Assembly: GCA_036937835.1 (NCBI GenBank)
Contig: CM072878.1
Coordinates: 16,844,001-16,908,000, forward strand
Reading direction: 5' to 3'
Source: Pampus argenteus
Lineage: Eukaryota; Chordata; Actinopteri; Scombriformes; Stromateidae
Length of the DNA: 64,000 nucleotides
A program made the position numbers and the translations under genes. Position 1 is the stretch's first letter, and each line of letters begins with the position of its first letter. The notes beneath the pieces were generated by a model. It was not told the origin of the DNA. It saw nothing but the letters and a program-made list of their open reading frames with translations, and did no database searches. Positions 54,477-64,000 of the stretch are shown piece by piece.

Positions 54477-55844
54477 ATGGAGACGGTGGTGATCGTGGCC
54501 ATTGGGGTGTTGGCCACCATTTTCCTGGCCTCCTTCATTGCCCTGGTGGTGGTGTGCAGACACCGCTACTGCCACCCGCACGACCTGCTGCACCACTTTG
54601 ACTCCAAGTCAGTGAACCAATAGAAAGTCTCTAAATCTGTAACAGGAAGGAGTTTTTTATTTCTGTGTTTCCTTGAGAATGTGAGATGTGGTGGAAAAAA
54701 TAATTATTAGTTATACATAATCAGAATTCATCTTACCTTCCTCTGCCGTACCCGTCCTGTCCCACAGACCCACAGTGGATCTGATTGGAGCCATGGAGAC
54801 CCAGAGCGAGCTGTCGGAGCTGGAGCTGGACGATGTGGTCATCACCAACCCTCACATCGAGGCCATCTTAGAGAACGAGGACTGGATAGAGGACGCCTCG
54901 TAGGTCTTAGCAGTAGCAATGTTGGCTTGACATAAACTGCAATCATACGTTTAAGAGATTTTCCTGCTATAAATGTGATATGTGATTTTTTTTTTCTTTT
55001 TTAAACAGTGGTTTGGTCTCTCACTGCATCTCTATCCTCAAGGTGAACAAAGTATACCTGCTCTTTTTAGTCCTTTTATTAGAAATGTCAGTGATGAACT
55101 GATTCTAACACAATTAATTTTCACACATTCAGATCTGCCACACTTTGACTGAAAAACTAGTTGCTATGACAATGGGTTCGGGAGCAAAGGTCAAAGCACC
55201 AGCAAGCCTGAGCGACATCATCACTGTAGCCAAACGCATCAGCCCGAGGTAACGTATACGATTCACCGCGACTTCATCATAACTGGCTCGGGCAAACGTG
55301 CCTCCTCACATCCTCACTGTCTCGTCCTGCAGGGTGGACGACGTTGTCAGATCCATGTACCCTCCTCTGGATCCAATTCTCCTTGATGCCAGGTAATCAC
55401 ATCCCTTTGGCCATTAGTTAAATGGGTCTTTTGCATGACTGTGAAAGCTTAATTGATTGATTGGGGGGCTGGAAAAGCTGGACTGGACTTATGATTTATC
55501 CATAATGATTTACAGACATATGATAGGGACGGTGATGCAAATGCTCAAGTGTCACAAGAAATTGATGCTATCAGGAAAACTTTCAGTTTCTTTCTAAGCA
55601 GCAGCTCGTTAAATCGAACCCATTTCCTCTATCCTTCCTCAGGGCCACTGCTCTCCTCCTTTCAGTCAGCCACCTGGTGCTGGTCACCCGCAATGCCTGT
55701 CACATGTCCGGCAGTATGGACTGGATCGACCAGTCGCTCCACGCAGCCGAAGATCACATGGTGGTTTTGCGTGAGGCAGCAATGGCCTCTGAACCGGAAC
55801 GAAGCATACCTGGAGCTGACGTACAGAGAGAGCACGCCATATAG
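54477..55844 (+). CDS. tmem98: Transmembrane protein 98, complete coding sequence
   Basis: Coding exons: 54477-54607, 54768-54899, 55009-55042, 55133-55248, 55333-55392, 55643-55844. All introns are GT-AG and the joined length is 675 bases (224 residues plus stop; human TMEM98 is about 226). The start METVVIVAIGVLA has a strong Kozak context (GCCATGG). Residues about 4-27 form one hydrophobic membrane segment, followed by the Cys/His/Arg-rich CRHRYCHPHD. The body contains ELELDDVVITNPHIEAI, MTMGSGAK and RVDDVVRSMYPPLDP, all typical of TMEM98; only the last 20 or so residues differ clearly from the human protein. TMEM98 is a single-pass ER/membrane protein known to bind MYRF and block its self-cleavage, and human variants are linked to small-eye disease (nanophthalmos). 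Identity rests on remembered family sequence. The small 34-base exon 55009-55042 is easily missed. Confidence 0.97.
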
Positions 55845-57470
55845 ATCAGACACAGACTCGGACACAAACAAACAAACAGCAGCAGCAGGGCGTGAAATTG
55901 TGTCCATTTTATCCTCGACCTGCTTCTTTTTTAAAGTTCTGTGTTCAATAGATGATTAACAGGTACATTTTCTGCTAGTCACACATCCAAACTCATCATC
56001 CAGTCACTTCTGAGCAGTGTATGTATGTGATGATGGATGCTGTGACTTCACAGATTAAGAAAAGGCCTTGTCCGATTACAAAATTCTGCATATTCACCAG
56101 CTGTATAGTAATAATTAGATGTCAGATACATGTGTCTTTAACCATATAGAAGATTTTTTTTTCACGTTGGTCTGTTTATGTTGTAAGCTGCCTGTGAGCG
56201 GAAAGGTCTTTGGAAATTTCTTCTCAAGTGCGCCATCACCCAGCATTGGGCCTAAATCCAATCTCACCAGCACTGCACAGTCACATGGAGGCTTAGTCAG
56301 CTAATCCATTCTGAGGAAAATAACACCCAGTTAGCCCAAAGGGGCTCCAGCTCAGTGAACCAATGGAAGACTAACCTGGTTATTATTATTTACCAGAAAC
56401 CACCAGTCTGTGGTTAGTGCAGCTCAAGAAAACAGTTGTAGTTTTAGAGTAATCCCCTTTTGTCACATGTATGCATTATGCTATGATTGATTGATATTGA
56501 TTGTTTATTTCCCAGAAAAAGATAACTTCTATTTTTTTTTTCTTTTTAAATTCTGAAGCCAAAAGGTTTAGAGAAAAAAGCTCAAATTTGCTACCAGAGT
56601 CAACTGTAGCTGCTGATGATGCCAGAAATAAGAAAAATACACAAATATCAAATAAGACATTTTAAGTACATCACTATTAGCTATTAAGAATATCCGTGTT
56701 ACACAGTTGATTGTTTTTTTTTTTCACACACTATTTGAACGTACGTTATGTCTTTTGTGTATTAGGAAGATGTTTTGAATAATGCGTTGATTGAAGCAGA
56801 ATTAGCGTGTCGTTTTTTTGGGCCAGACGGATGTTATTGGAGCATTTATACCTGCTCCCTCATGCATGGCTAATAGTAAACCTCCAAGGAGTCCTAATAA
56901 GGCATTAACCACAGCCAGAATGAACACATGGGCTCCGGCTACAATACACACGTTACAAACTTCTTCTTTTCTTTCTTTTTTTTTTTAAAACACACAAGGC
57001 TGGCAGACAAATGAACACATTGTTGTTACATCATATGACACACGATTGTAAAATACACATCATAGATTATGCTGTCAAACACACTTGTTGTTTTTTTTTT
57101 ACGATTTTGGCAAAGAAGAAAAGCAGCAGTTTTTCATTCTGTCAAAGTTTAAAACTGTAACCGCAGACGCTTTGATGGACAGATATCGATTGAGGAGGAA
57201 ACATTTAGAAAGCCTTTTATTATTATTTTCTCTTGTTTACATTGCTTATTAGAATGGATTTTTTTTTTTTACTCTTTTGTTTTTATTCCTACCCCACAGT
57301 TTGTTACTGATTGTCTTCTTTTATCCTTTTCTTTATATCTTTCACTGATTTGTACGGAGAAAATGTTTCATAGGAAAATGTGCTTTTTGTTTTTTTTTAG
57401 CTACGGAGAAATCCAAGTCCACACACTCATACTAATTTGACATAAATAAAAGTGAATTTTTTTTTCTTCT
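55845..57470 (+). other. tmem98: tmem98 3' UTR
   Basis: About 1.6 kb of T- and AT-rich sequence without introns or coding potential follows the stop. The first well-placed signal AATAAA with GT-rich sequence after it is at 57445-57450. Earlier poly(A) sites cannot be excluded. Confidence 0.6.
57445..57450 (+). terminator. tmem98: Poly(A) signal of tmem98
   Basis: AATAAA in cataaataaaagtg, followed by a T-rich tract and a GT-rich stretch (cgttgtgagcag) suited as downstream element. Cleavage is expected at about 57460-57480. Confidence 0.6.
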
Positions 57471-57471
57471 T

Positions 57472-57477
57472 TTTATT
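57472..57477 (-). terminator. svil: Poly(A) signal of the supervillin-like gene
   Basis: AATAAA on the - strand (TTTATT on +), about 125 bases after the stop codon at 57600. A - strand GT-rich stretch (gagtgtgtgg) follows at about 57419-57428. This implies a 3' UTR of only about 150 bases, overlapping the end of tmem98. Confidence 0.6.
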
Positions 57478-57599
57478 ACGTTGTGAGCAGTCCTTTGTGC
57501 AACAGCATATATCCCTCCTCCTCCTGCCATCATCCCTCCTCGGCAGAGAAGGAAGTCCCTGCTACAGCGCGTCAGTCAGCCTCCACTTGTTACTGCTGT

Positions 57600-58081
57600 C
57601 TAGAAAAGCAGCCCTTTGCTTTTCTTCAGATCTATTTGCTTCCAGTCTGGGAGGGAGGCATATTCATCTCTCTTCATTTCCAAAATAGTCTGAAACATAA
57701 TTGTAGTGATTTATTTATGGAGGAAACAATGTAGAAATAAATTAATTTATTCAAACAAGATAAAAAAAATTGTGATGTTAATATTAAAGTTTAGACAATA
57801 CTGCCCCTATCTTCAAGTATCTTCAGATAAATACATGAGATCTGTTTTCTTTAGTAAAATCTGGTGAACACTGCAGCCTGCTGGATGAAAGATGCCACCG
57901 CATGCTGCTGATCTTATCAGTCTACCTGGAAGTCCTGGTCAGACAGGTACACCTCCAGGTGCTGGGGGTCCACTCCTTCAGGCAAGGGGCTTCGTAGCAG
58001 CTCCTCCAGAGGGTACTGGGTCTTCATGAGCTGGGCCAGGGCGTCCTGCACCAAGGTCAGCTTCACCCGCCCTGCGTCGCC
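57600..58081 (-). other. svil: Headpiece-coding exons with a 236-base intron
   Basis: Exon 57926-58081 codes for the first half of the headpiece (YPLEELLRSPLPEGVDP, then LEVYLSDQDFQ) and ends at donor CAG|GTAGAC. If read through, a TGA follows within three codons. The true continuation is exon 57600-57689 after acceptor TATGTTTCAG|ACT. It encodes TILEMKRDEYASLPDWKQ and then a lysine-rich end with stop, matching the second half of headpiece domains (…DEY..LP.WKQ..LKK.KGLF). The tail reads KGLLF instead of the usual KGLF. Confidence 0.93.
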
Positions 58082-61000
58082 CTGAGGCATACAAACAAGA
58101 TAAAGAGTCACAATGTATTATTACCTTTTATTAGTATTTGTTGTCAGTATTCAAAAAAAAAAGATAGATAAAAGCTTGTACTCGTACCTGTGTGTGGGGT
58201 CCCAGGCTCCTCTCCCAGCAGGGGAAGACATTAGTGAAGGTGAGCGGTTCAGACCCGTCAAAGATGAGGTAGGCCTTTAGTGGGCGTCGTGGGTTCACCT
58301 CTGGGATACAGACAGAAAAAAAGCACACTTTTAAACATATCAGCAACCAGCAATGTCTTTATTTGCAAACCACCAGTGTCCTTTTTTACCTTTACAGTAC
58401 TGCAGCGCCGTTTGCATGGCGCACCTCCTCTCATTATGCCAGCGGCTCCAGGCCGAAGCGGAGCTCTCTGTCTGCTCAGGCTGACCCCTCTGCCACAGAT
58501 AGACCTCTAGACGGTTGTCAAGCAGGAACAAGGCTGGAGGATAGAGAAGATATATTAGACAAAAAGTGGAGTTAGATTAAATTAACACAGATTCAGTTTG
58601 ACTCTGCAGAACGGCAGAACGGTTTAACTGTAAAATGAATGACAAAGAGACCATGTGTTTTTGGTTTTCTGCTCTCACCCGGCTGTGGGACAGCGTACAG
58701 ACTCTCCTGTACAAAGGGCATTGCCATTACGATCCCCGGCATCCGTGTTGGACTCTGCAGCTCCTCAGCCTTGAAGCTCCCAGAGGAGGCACACAGATGG
58801 AAGAGACGAGGTGTGAAGTTATATTTTCCTGGATCTGACAGAAGACAGATGTGTAGCTTTTTTTTACTGTGACCTGAAAGCACACAGGCTTGAGGAAAAC
58901 AATCCTGTGTGGACAGAAATTAAAAGTGTGTGTTGTTGTGTACCTTGCAGCATGCAGTCATAGGCTTTCCTGTCCATCTGTCCCAGTGCTGTCCAGAAGT
59001 CTGCAGGCTCTGAACCTTCCTCAACTACCTGCACTTTTACAGGGCTGCTTGTGTTGAGGCCCAACTCTGGTGGACACCTAATACACACACAAACACAAAA
59101 TTTCACATGCTGGAAAATTACTTCATCTTCGAAAGTCTGTTGAAATCCAGAATATTAAATTTACATTTGAGTAAGACGCTCCACTGCCCTCTTGGCGACC
59201 TCTTTGCAGCTACTGTGAGCTTTACAGCCAGTCCAGAGATATAGCACCCCCCGCTGGCTATTGAGCAGGACAACAGAGCCTCTGGACCGCAGACCTGCAC
59301 AGCAGCAATCCACTTCTAACAGCAAGCCCTCCTCTGGGAGCTCCCCTCTCACACAAAACAACCGCCACTCTGCTGCAACAGAGACATAGGAGCATTTTAA
59401 AGAACTTTCATGAAAAAAGTAGGAATATAAATGCAAGAAGAAGGAAAAACACTGTACCTGTACCTGCATTAGTAGAGGCCTCCTCTCGCTTGCCCTTGTG
59501 AATGACAAGACCTCCCTGGAAAAGCTGCAGGAAACAAGGAGGTTCCTTTCCCTGAGGAACCACCATCTTCAGAAACAACAACACAAACTGTAAACAACAC
59601 TGGACGAGCACTGAAAATGTCAGTATATAGTTCTAGGTTTTATAACTCAATGATGGGAAAAGTGCAAAAAAATCCCTGATGACCCATCCATGAATGGATG
59701 AAGGCTGTGTGCTCACCTGTGATTCTTCATGGTTTTTCATCCCAATGGAGAGAAAAGCAGCGGTGTCCCGCCCACTGACGCTGGAGTGACGGCCTCGCCA
59801 CAGGAAGAAGGCCGTGTTTTCTTTTTGTCCTCTTCTACAATCATCTGGGCTGTTAATCTTATCTACAGCAGATAAGAAAAAAAACAGAATAACTACAGAA
59901 TAAGCTCTCATTGTAAAGTCAGAGTATGATTTGATGATCACTGACCAACACTGTTGATGCTGTACGTCCAGCGGATGACGTAGGAGTCTCCGTCATGAAG
60001 TTGTCCGGTGCTCTCGACGGGAATTTCACTATCATCAAACTCCTGGACGTGCCAGGTATCCACGGCAACTGTCTCAAGCTCCATCTGATGTCCCTCCTCC
60101 AGTGTGATGACCCCGTGACCCCTCTGGACATCAACGCCGGCCAGCACGTTATGGACCAAGCCATCCCCTTCCAGTGATTGGCTGGAAACTAAAACCTTGG
60201 CGTCACAGGGGATCAGAAGATCTGATGATGGGGAGACGGGCAGGGAAGACTGAGGTGGGATGAGCTGTGCAGAGATGGACAGCAGACAGGCTCTGTTATT
60301 CATCATCATCATCATGTCTTGTGGCTCAACTGCGTTCTTGTATATTTTGTTAACTACCATTTAAAGAAACAGCCTTCCTATAATAGATTTCTTCTTGTTT
60401 GGGTCCATTAATATACCACAAGACAAATTAATCAAATCCAGATATTTCCACATGCTTAGTCACCAATATCAATCAACTGCATTCAATCATCATCATCATT
60501 TTGTGTGCATCCATCTCTGTATTGAACCATTAAATAATGAAAAGAACCTGCGTCTCATCCTTCATTGAGTTGGCTTCCTCCATGCCTCCACTTCTTCCCG
60601 TCCAATCCAGGAACTTCTCTTTGAACAGAGACGTCTCGTTGTGCTCTGAGACGCAGCCGAACAGCGCCCAGCCGGGACGGCCCTCTCCCCTCCTGAGGCA
60701 ACCGAACCAAATGTCATAAAACCAACAGGAAGACATGTTGAACAATCACACACGGGTATTTGGTTTTATGTGTGCTATAGTATTTGCTCTTGTGAATTTT
60801 CTGCATGCACAGTAAACTTAATGCTGTATCCTGGGTTTGTGTCTATTGTGGAGTTACATAATTTTACTGTGTACACAGCTAAATGCTAAATATGTTTCCA
60901 GCTGTCTTCTGTTGTTTCTGCAGTGTGGATTAATATCTGCAGTACCTGTTGATATTTGTCCTTGTGTAGTACAGGCTTAAAGCTTTAATCATCTCATTGC

Positions 61001-63669
61001 CTGCAGTGTTAGACTTACAGCTGTATGCTGGGGTTACACTGTGTGGGATCCAGTGGGTTGACTCGACAGTTGCTGTAGTCATATGCTCCAACCCACACTT
61101 GGTGAGTCAGCTGGAGAGCAATGTTCCTCCTGCTTAGGGAGACATCCTGTCCGTGCCACAGGTACACCTCACTGCCGAAATCAAACACCAGAGCCTGGAC
61201 ACAAAAACACACAGGCATGCATAGAAAATGCTAATATAAATGCTAATATCATATAAAGTATGACAATAACAATACATTTGTACTTTAGGGGTTCTTCAGT
61301 GTGAAATACAATCCTGCAATTGAGAAACAACACAGATAAGTAACAATTAAGAAGAGACCACAAACCTCACTGGATCCCAGCAGGGAGATGGTGGGGATGG
61401 AGGCCCAGGCCTGTTCATGGGGCACCAGTCTGTTCTCCACCAGCCTGTAGACGCAGTTAGACTCCACCACACCGTGCTCATAGAGCTCATCCTCCTCTGG
61501 TGCACCCGCTCCTGTGGGGAGCAGCAAACAAACACGTTGAAGGAAAACATCAGCTACATTCAACAAATATTAACGATAGTAAATGTACGACCTGCTGCTC
61601 TGATTTTTTTGGTCATGCGGGTCTTTTATCATTTATTCTTTTGTGTGTTTAATGATTTTAACATTTTAACTTCTAACCTCTGTACTCTGTCCTTCCTCCC
61701 AGAAGACTCCAGAAGGCTGCAGCCAGGCTGCTGTCAGAGTTCAGCCCTTCCTGCAGGTGGATGACCTGGGAGGCCTGACAGCCCAGGTCCCTCTGGCTCT
61801 GGATGAAAGACGCCAGCTCCAAGGCCTGAAAAACAAAACCTCGGTTTGTAATACCACTGCAAAACAGTACGTATGGGATTTAATGGAAACACAAATACTT
61901 GGAACAGTGTCGAACTTTTATTCCCTGGTATACTTTTATTCTAAGACTGTCATGAGTCATACAGTGTTTCTGTCCTCTTTAGTACCTTGGATTCTTCTTG
62001 TTCGCTGGTAAACTCTCCGCTCCACACGATGCAATGCTCAGGAGTGACCAGCAGGAAGCTGTCTCCACTGTTCAGCGACCGCACCGACGGCTCCACCAGA
62101 CGGACCTGGACATGCCGCCTACCTGTCACCACAGGCACTAGTTAATATAAACACCTGAGCACAAAGAAAACATCGTGCAGACACAGATGAATTAAATCGT
62201 TTCTGACCTTTGATATGCATGAGCATCAGGCTGCTGTAGGGAGGATACGACTGGTTAGTCGCAGCATCTGAGGAAGAGAAGCTGCTGAAGTCTCCTGACC
62301 TGGCGAGATGCGAATCTGACGCCGAGGAGTTCTTTGACTCTGCAGGGAAGAACAAACATAAGATGAGGTAAAAAAAAAGTGAAGAGAAAAGTATCAGAAA
62401 CGGAGAGAAATATTCAAACTGACTCTTCTCTGCTTGGATCCTTTCCTCAGTGGCCGTGTTGCCCCTCTCCCCCATGTAGTCCTGCGTGATGTCCTCCCGA
62501 GCTGCCAGAGCCCGCAGAGGGTTTCTGGAGCCCTGAGTCCGACGAGACGGACGCACCGCCCGCCTGTGCTCTGCTACTGCTGATGTCAGTCTGCACACAC
62601 ACACACAGATGACGAATAAGCTTTCACACAAACAATATAGACCGACTCCACAGGGATCCACTTCAAATATTAGCTATTATATTTAATACCAAATGGTTGT
62701 GTATACACAATAAAATAAATAACTACTTGAGGTGATCAGGGCTAGTATGTATTAAAACGTGCATCTTTCTTTCTTTCACCACATCCTGGATTATTTTAGA
62801 TATTCATGATATATCAATATCAAAGGCTAATAATCTTACAGTCTTTGGTAAAATCAGGCTCACATGGGTGTGTTGGTCTGACAGAGGATATCCAGGTCCT
62901 GCTCTCTCTCTGTGGCAGCAGCATCTCCACAGGGTGGTGGTGCACAGGTGGAGGGAGGCGGCTGCTCGTTGTAGAAACCTCCATCATACGATTCATCCAC
63001 AGGCGTCACATCCTTCACCTCCTGTGTAGCTACTGAGAGTGGAGCGATTTGCGGAGCTGCTGGGGAGGAAGTGACAAGAAAGTCAAATTTAAAAGACTGT
63101 AAAAGTATCAATTCGCCTTTGAATGATTTAATTTATGATATTTTGTTTAGAGATAGATACAAGAAAGTCTGAACACAGTTAGTATTATATGAGTCGCTCT
63201 AACCGTCATGTGTGCAAGTTGGAGCTTCAGTCGAGTGTCTCTTGTTATGGGAGGCGTCCGATTCTGGAGACCCAAGACCTAACAGGTGGTAAACACGAAG
63301 GGAAAGAGTCAGAGAGGCCAAAAAACTTCCAAAGTTAAGATCAAATATTCTGAGAATATGAGAAAGAGTGAGTAAACTCACATCTCTTGGCCACGCATCC
63401 AGCCTCCTGCTCTTTCATCTCCTGCTGTGTATTCATTTCTTCAGGTTCGACCGTCTGAGGATGCTCATCTTCAGCTTCCTTCGTTTACACAGCCAGAGAG
63501 AGAGATGAGTTAAGATACAAATGGGCTTCTCTGTGAATTTAAACCTAAAAATATTTTTTAAAAATCCAAACATGAAAATGGCAGCGTATGTCACCTTCTG
63601 TCTCCACTGAGGCTGAATCGGGTTCTTGGTAGGAGAGGAGACTTCTTGTGCCTCAAAGGACAGGTTGGT
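57600..63669 (-). CDS. svil: Supervillin-like protein, 3' part (21 exons, 5' end outside the window)
   Basis: Exons in transcript order: 63595-63669, 63382-63478, 63204-63278, 62864-63059, 62424-62590, 62208-62339, 61986-62122, 61678-61825, 61366-61511, 61019-61194, 60548-60692, 59946-60264, 59717-59862, 59464-59566, 59165-59372, 58944-59077, 58679-58834, 58390-58533, 58188-58300, 57926-58081, 57600-57689. All junctions are GT-AG and phases match; the sum is 3,063 bases (1,020 residues plus stop). Residues 1-150 are acidic, Gln/Pro/Ser-rich and weakly conserved. A basic block RRTQGSRNPLRALAARED (about 163-180) is a supervillin hallmark. Gelsolin-like repeats occupy about 240-935, with markers LNSGDSFLL, ALVFDFGSEVYLWHG, EHNETSLFKEKFLDW, GKEPPCFLQLFQGG, DRKAYDCMLQ and GSEPLTFTNVFP. 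A villin-type headpiece ends the protein (about 955-1020). Supervillin is a peripheral membrane protein that binds F-actin and myosin II through its N-terminal half, not seen here. Teleosts carry several supervillin paralogues; which one this is (svilc would be my guess) is inference. Confidence 0.94.
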
Positions 63670-64000
63670 CTACGGATGAAATGAATAATGAGCAGCGATA
63701 ATAAGGTCAAAGGTGACTTCTTCAATGTAAGAAAGTTGGAAACAAACAGGAGGGACGTTGTGGAATTACAGGAGACCAGGAGTAAAAGTGTGGAGCAGCT
63801 GAGAAAGTTGAATGAATCTGATTGAGAAAAAAATATGGTTCCAGGATGACGGCAAGGTTGTCAAGTTTCAGGTTAGCAGACAGAAAACAACATAGAAAGT
63901 ACAAAATGCACAGAAATCTTGACACAGTAAACAAGCAAATGTCATCGACAACCACAGCAGTCAAATCCAAAAAATGACAATACAGTTATATAGATATATG
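63670..64000 (-). other. Intron of the supervillin-like gene
   Basis: Sequence upstream of the first recognised exon. A - strand open frame at 63722-63970 is hydrophobic and shows no supervillin similarity or splice-site support, so it is taken as intronic. Confidence 0.6.

Noticed and set aside
54399..54623. Reading TMEM98 as a 49-residue protein ending at TAG 54621
   Set aside because: A donor at 54608 removes this stop. The next exon continues the conserved TMEM98 sequence in frame.
55549..55959. 136-codon + strand frame overlapping the last tmem98 exon
   Set aside because: It is a different frame from the conserved TMEM98 sequence and begins inside the preceding intron.
57452..57734. 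+ strand open frames of 78 and 83 codons
   Set aside because: They are on the opposite strand to the final supervillin exon and its 3' UTR and have no family similarity.
57917..57925. TGA at 57917-57919 as the end of the supervillin-like protein
   Set aside because: It lies in an intron; the headpiece is completed by exon 57600-57689.
1..64000. CRISPR arrays, operons, tRNA or rRNA genes
   Set aside because: None of the repeats has a CRISPR-like spacer pattern, and no tRNA cloverleaf or rRNA sequence was recognised; the window is vertebrate nuclear DNA.

Overview
This window is vertebrate nuclear DNA, most likely from a percomorph-type teleost. The evidence is intron-split genes with GT-AG splice sites, AT-rich non-coding DNA full of microsatellites, and several dispersed repeats of kinds seen in spiny-rayed fish genomes (Tc1 and RTE remnants, a short inverted-repeat element, and a GACTTG-rich repeat). 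The species cannot be named from the sequence.

Layout. Bases 1 to about 51,700 hold no gene I can support. They contain simple repeats, decayed transposons and two homeodomain-core-rich stretches (about 41.3 and 44.2 kb) that could be regulatory. A CpG-rich promoter at about 51.74-51.96 kb starts tmem98 on the + strand. A probable non-coding first exon ends at 52136, and the coding sequence lies in six exons between 54477 and 55844. I reconstructed it completely: 224 codons plus stop. It is followed by a long 3' UTR ending near 57.46 kb.

On the - strand, from the right edge down to 57600, lies the 3' part of a supervillin-like gene. I followed 21 consecutive exons with compatible phases, encoding 1,020 residues and a stop. 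It has an acidic, low-complexity N-terminal part, a conserved basic stretch, gelsolin-like repeats and a villin-type headpiece. The last headpiece half sits in a separate 30-codon exon that is missed if one stops at the in-frame TGA after the previous exon. The 5' end of this gene is outside the window.

The two genes are convergent. Their poly(A) signals lie on opposite strands only 22 bases apart, so the mature 3' ends probably meet or overlap. TMEM98 is a small single-pass membrane protein known as a negative regulator of the membrane-bound transcription factor MYRF. Supervillin links cortical actin and myosin II to the membrane. Nothing in the sequence shows a direct functional link between them. 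I found no CRISPR array, operon or other prokaryote-type system. The most interesting points are the antiparallel 3' ends, an overlapping upstream ORF in tmem98, and the hidden last supervillin exon.
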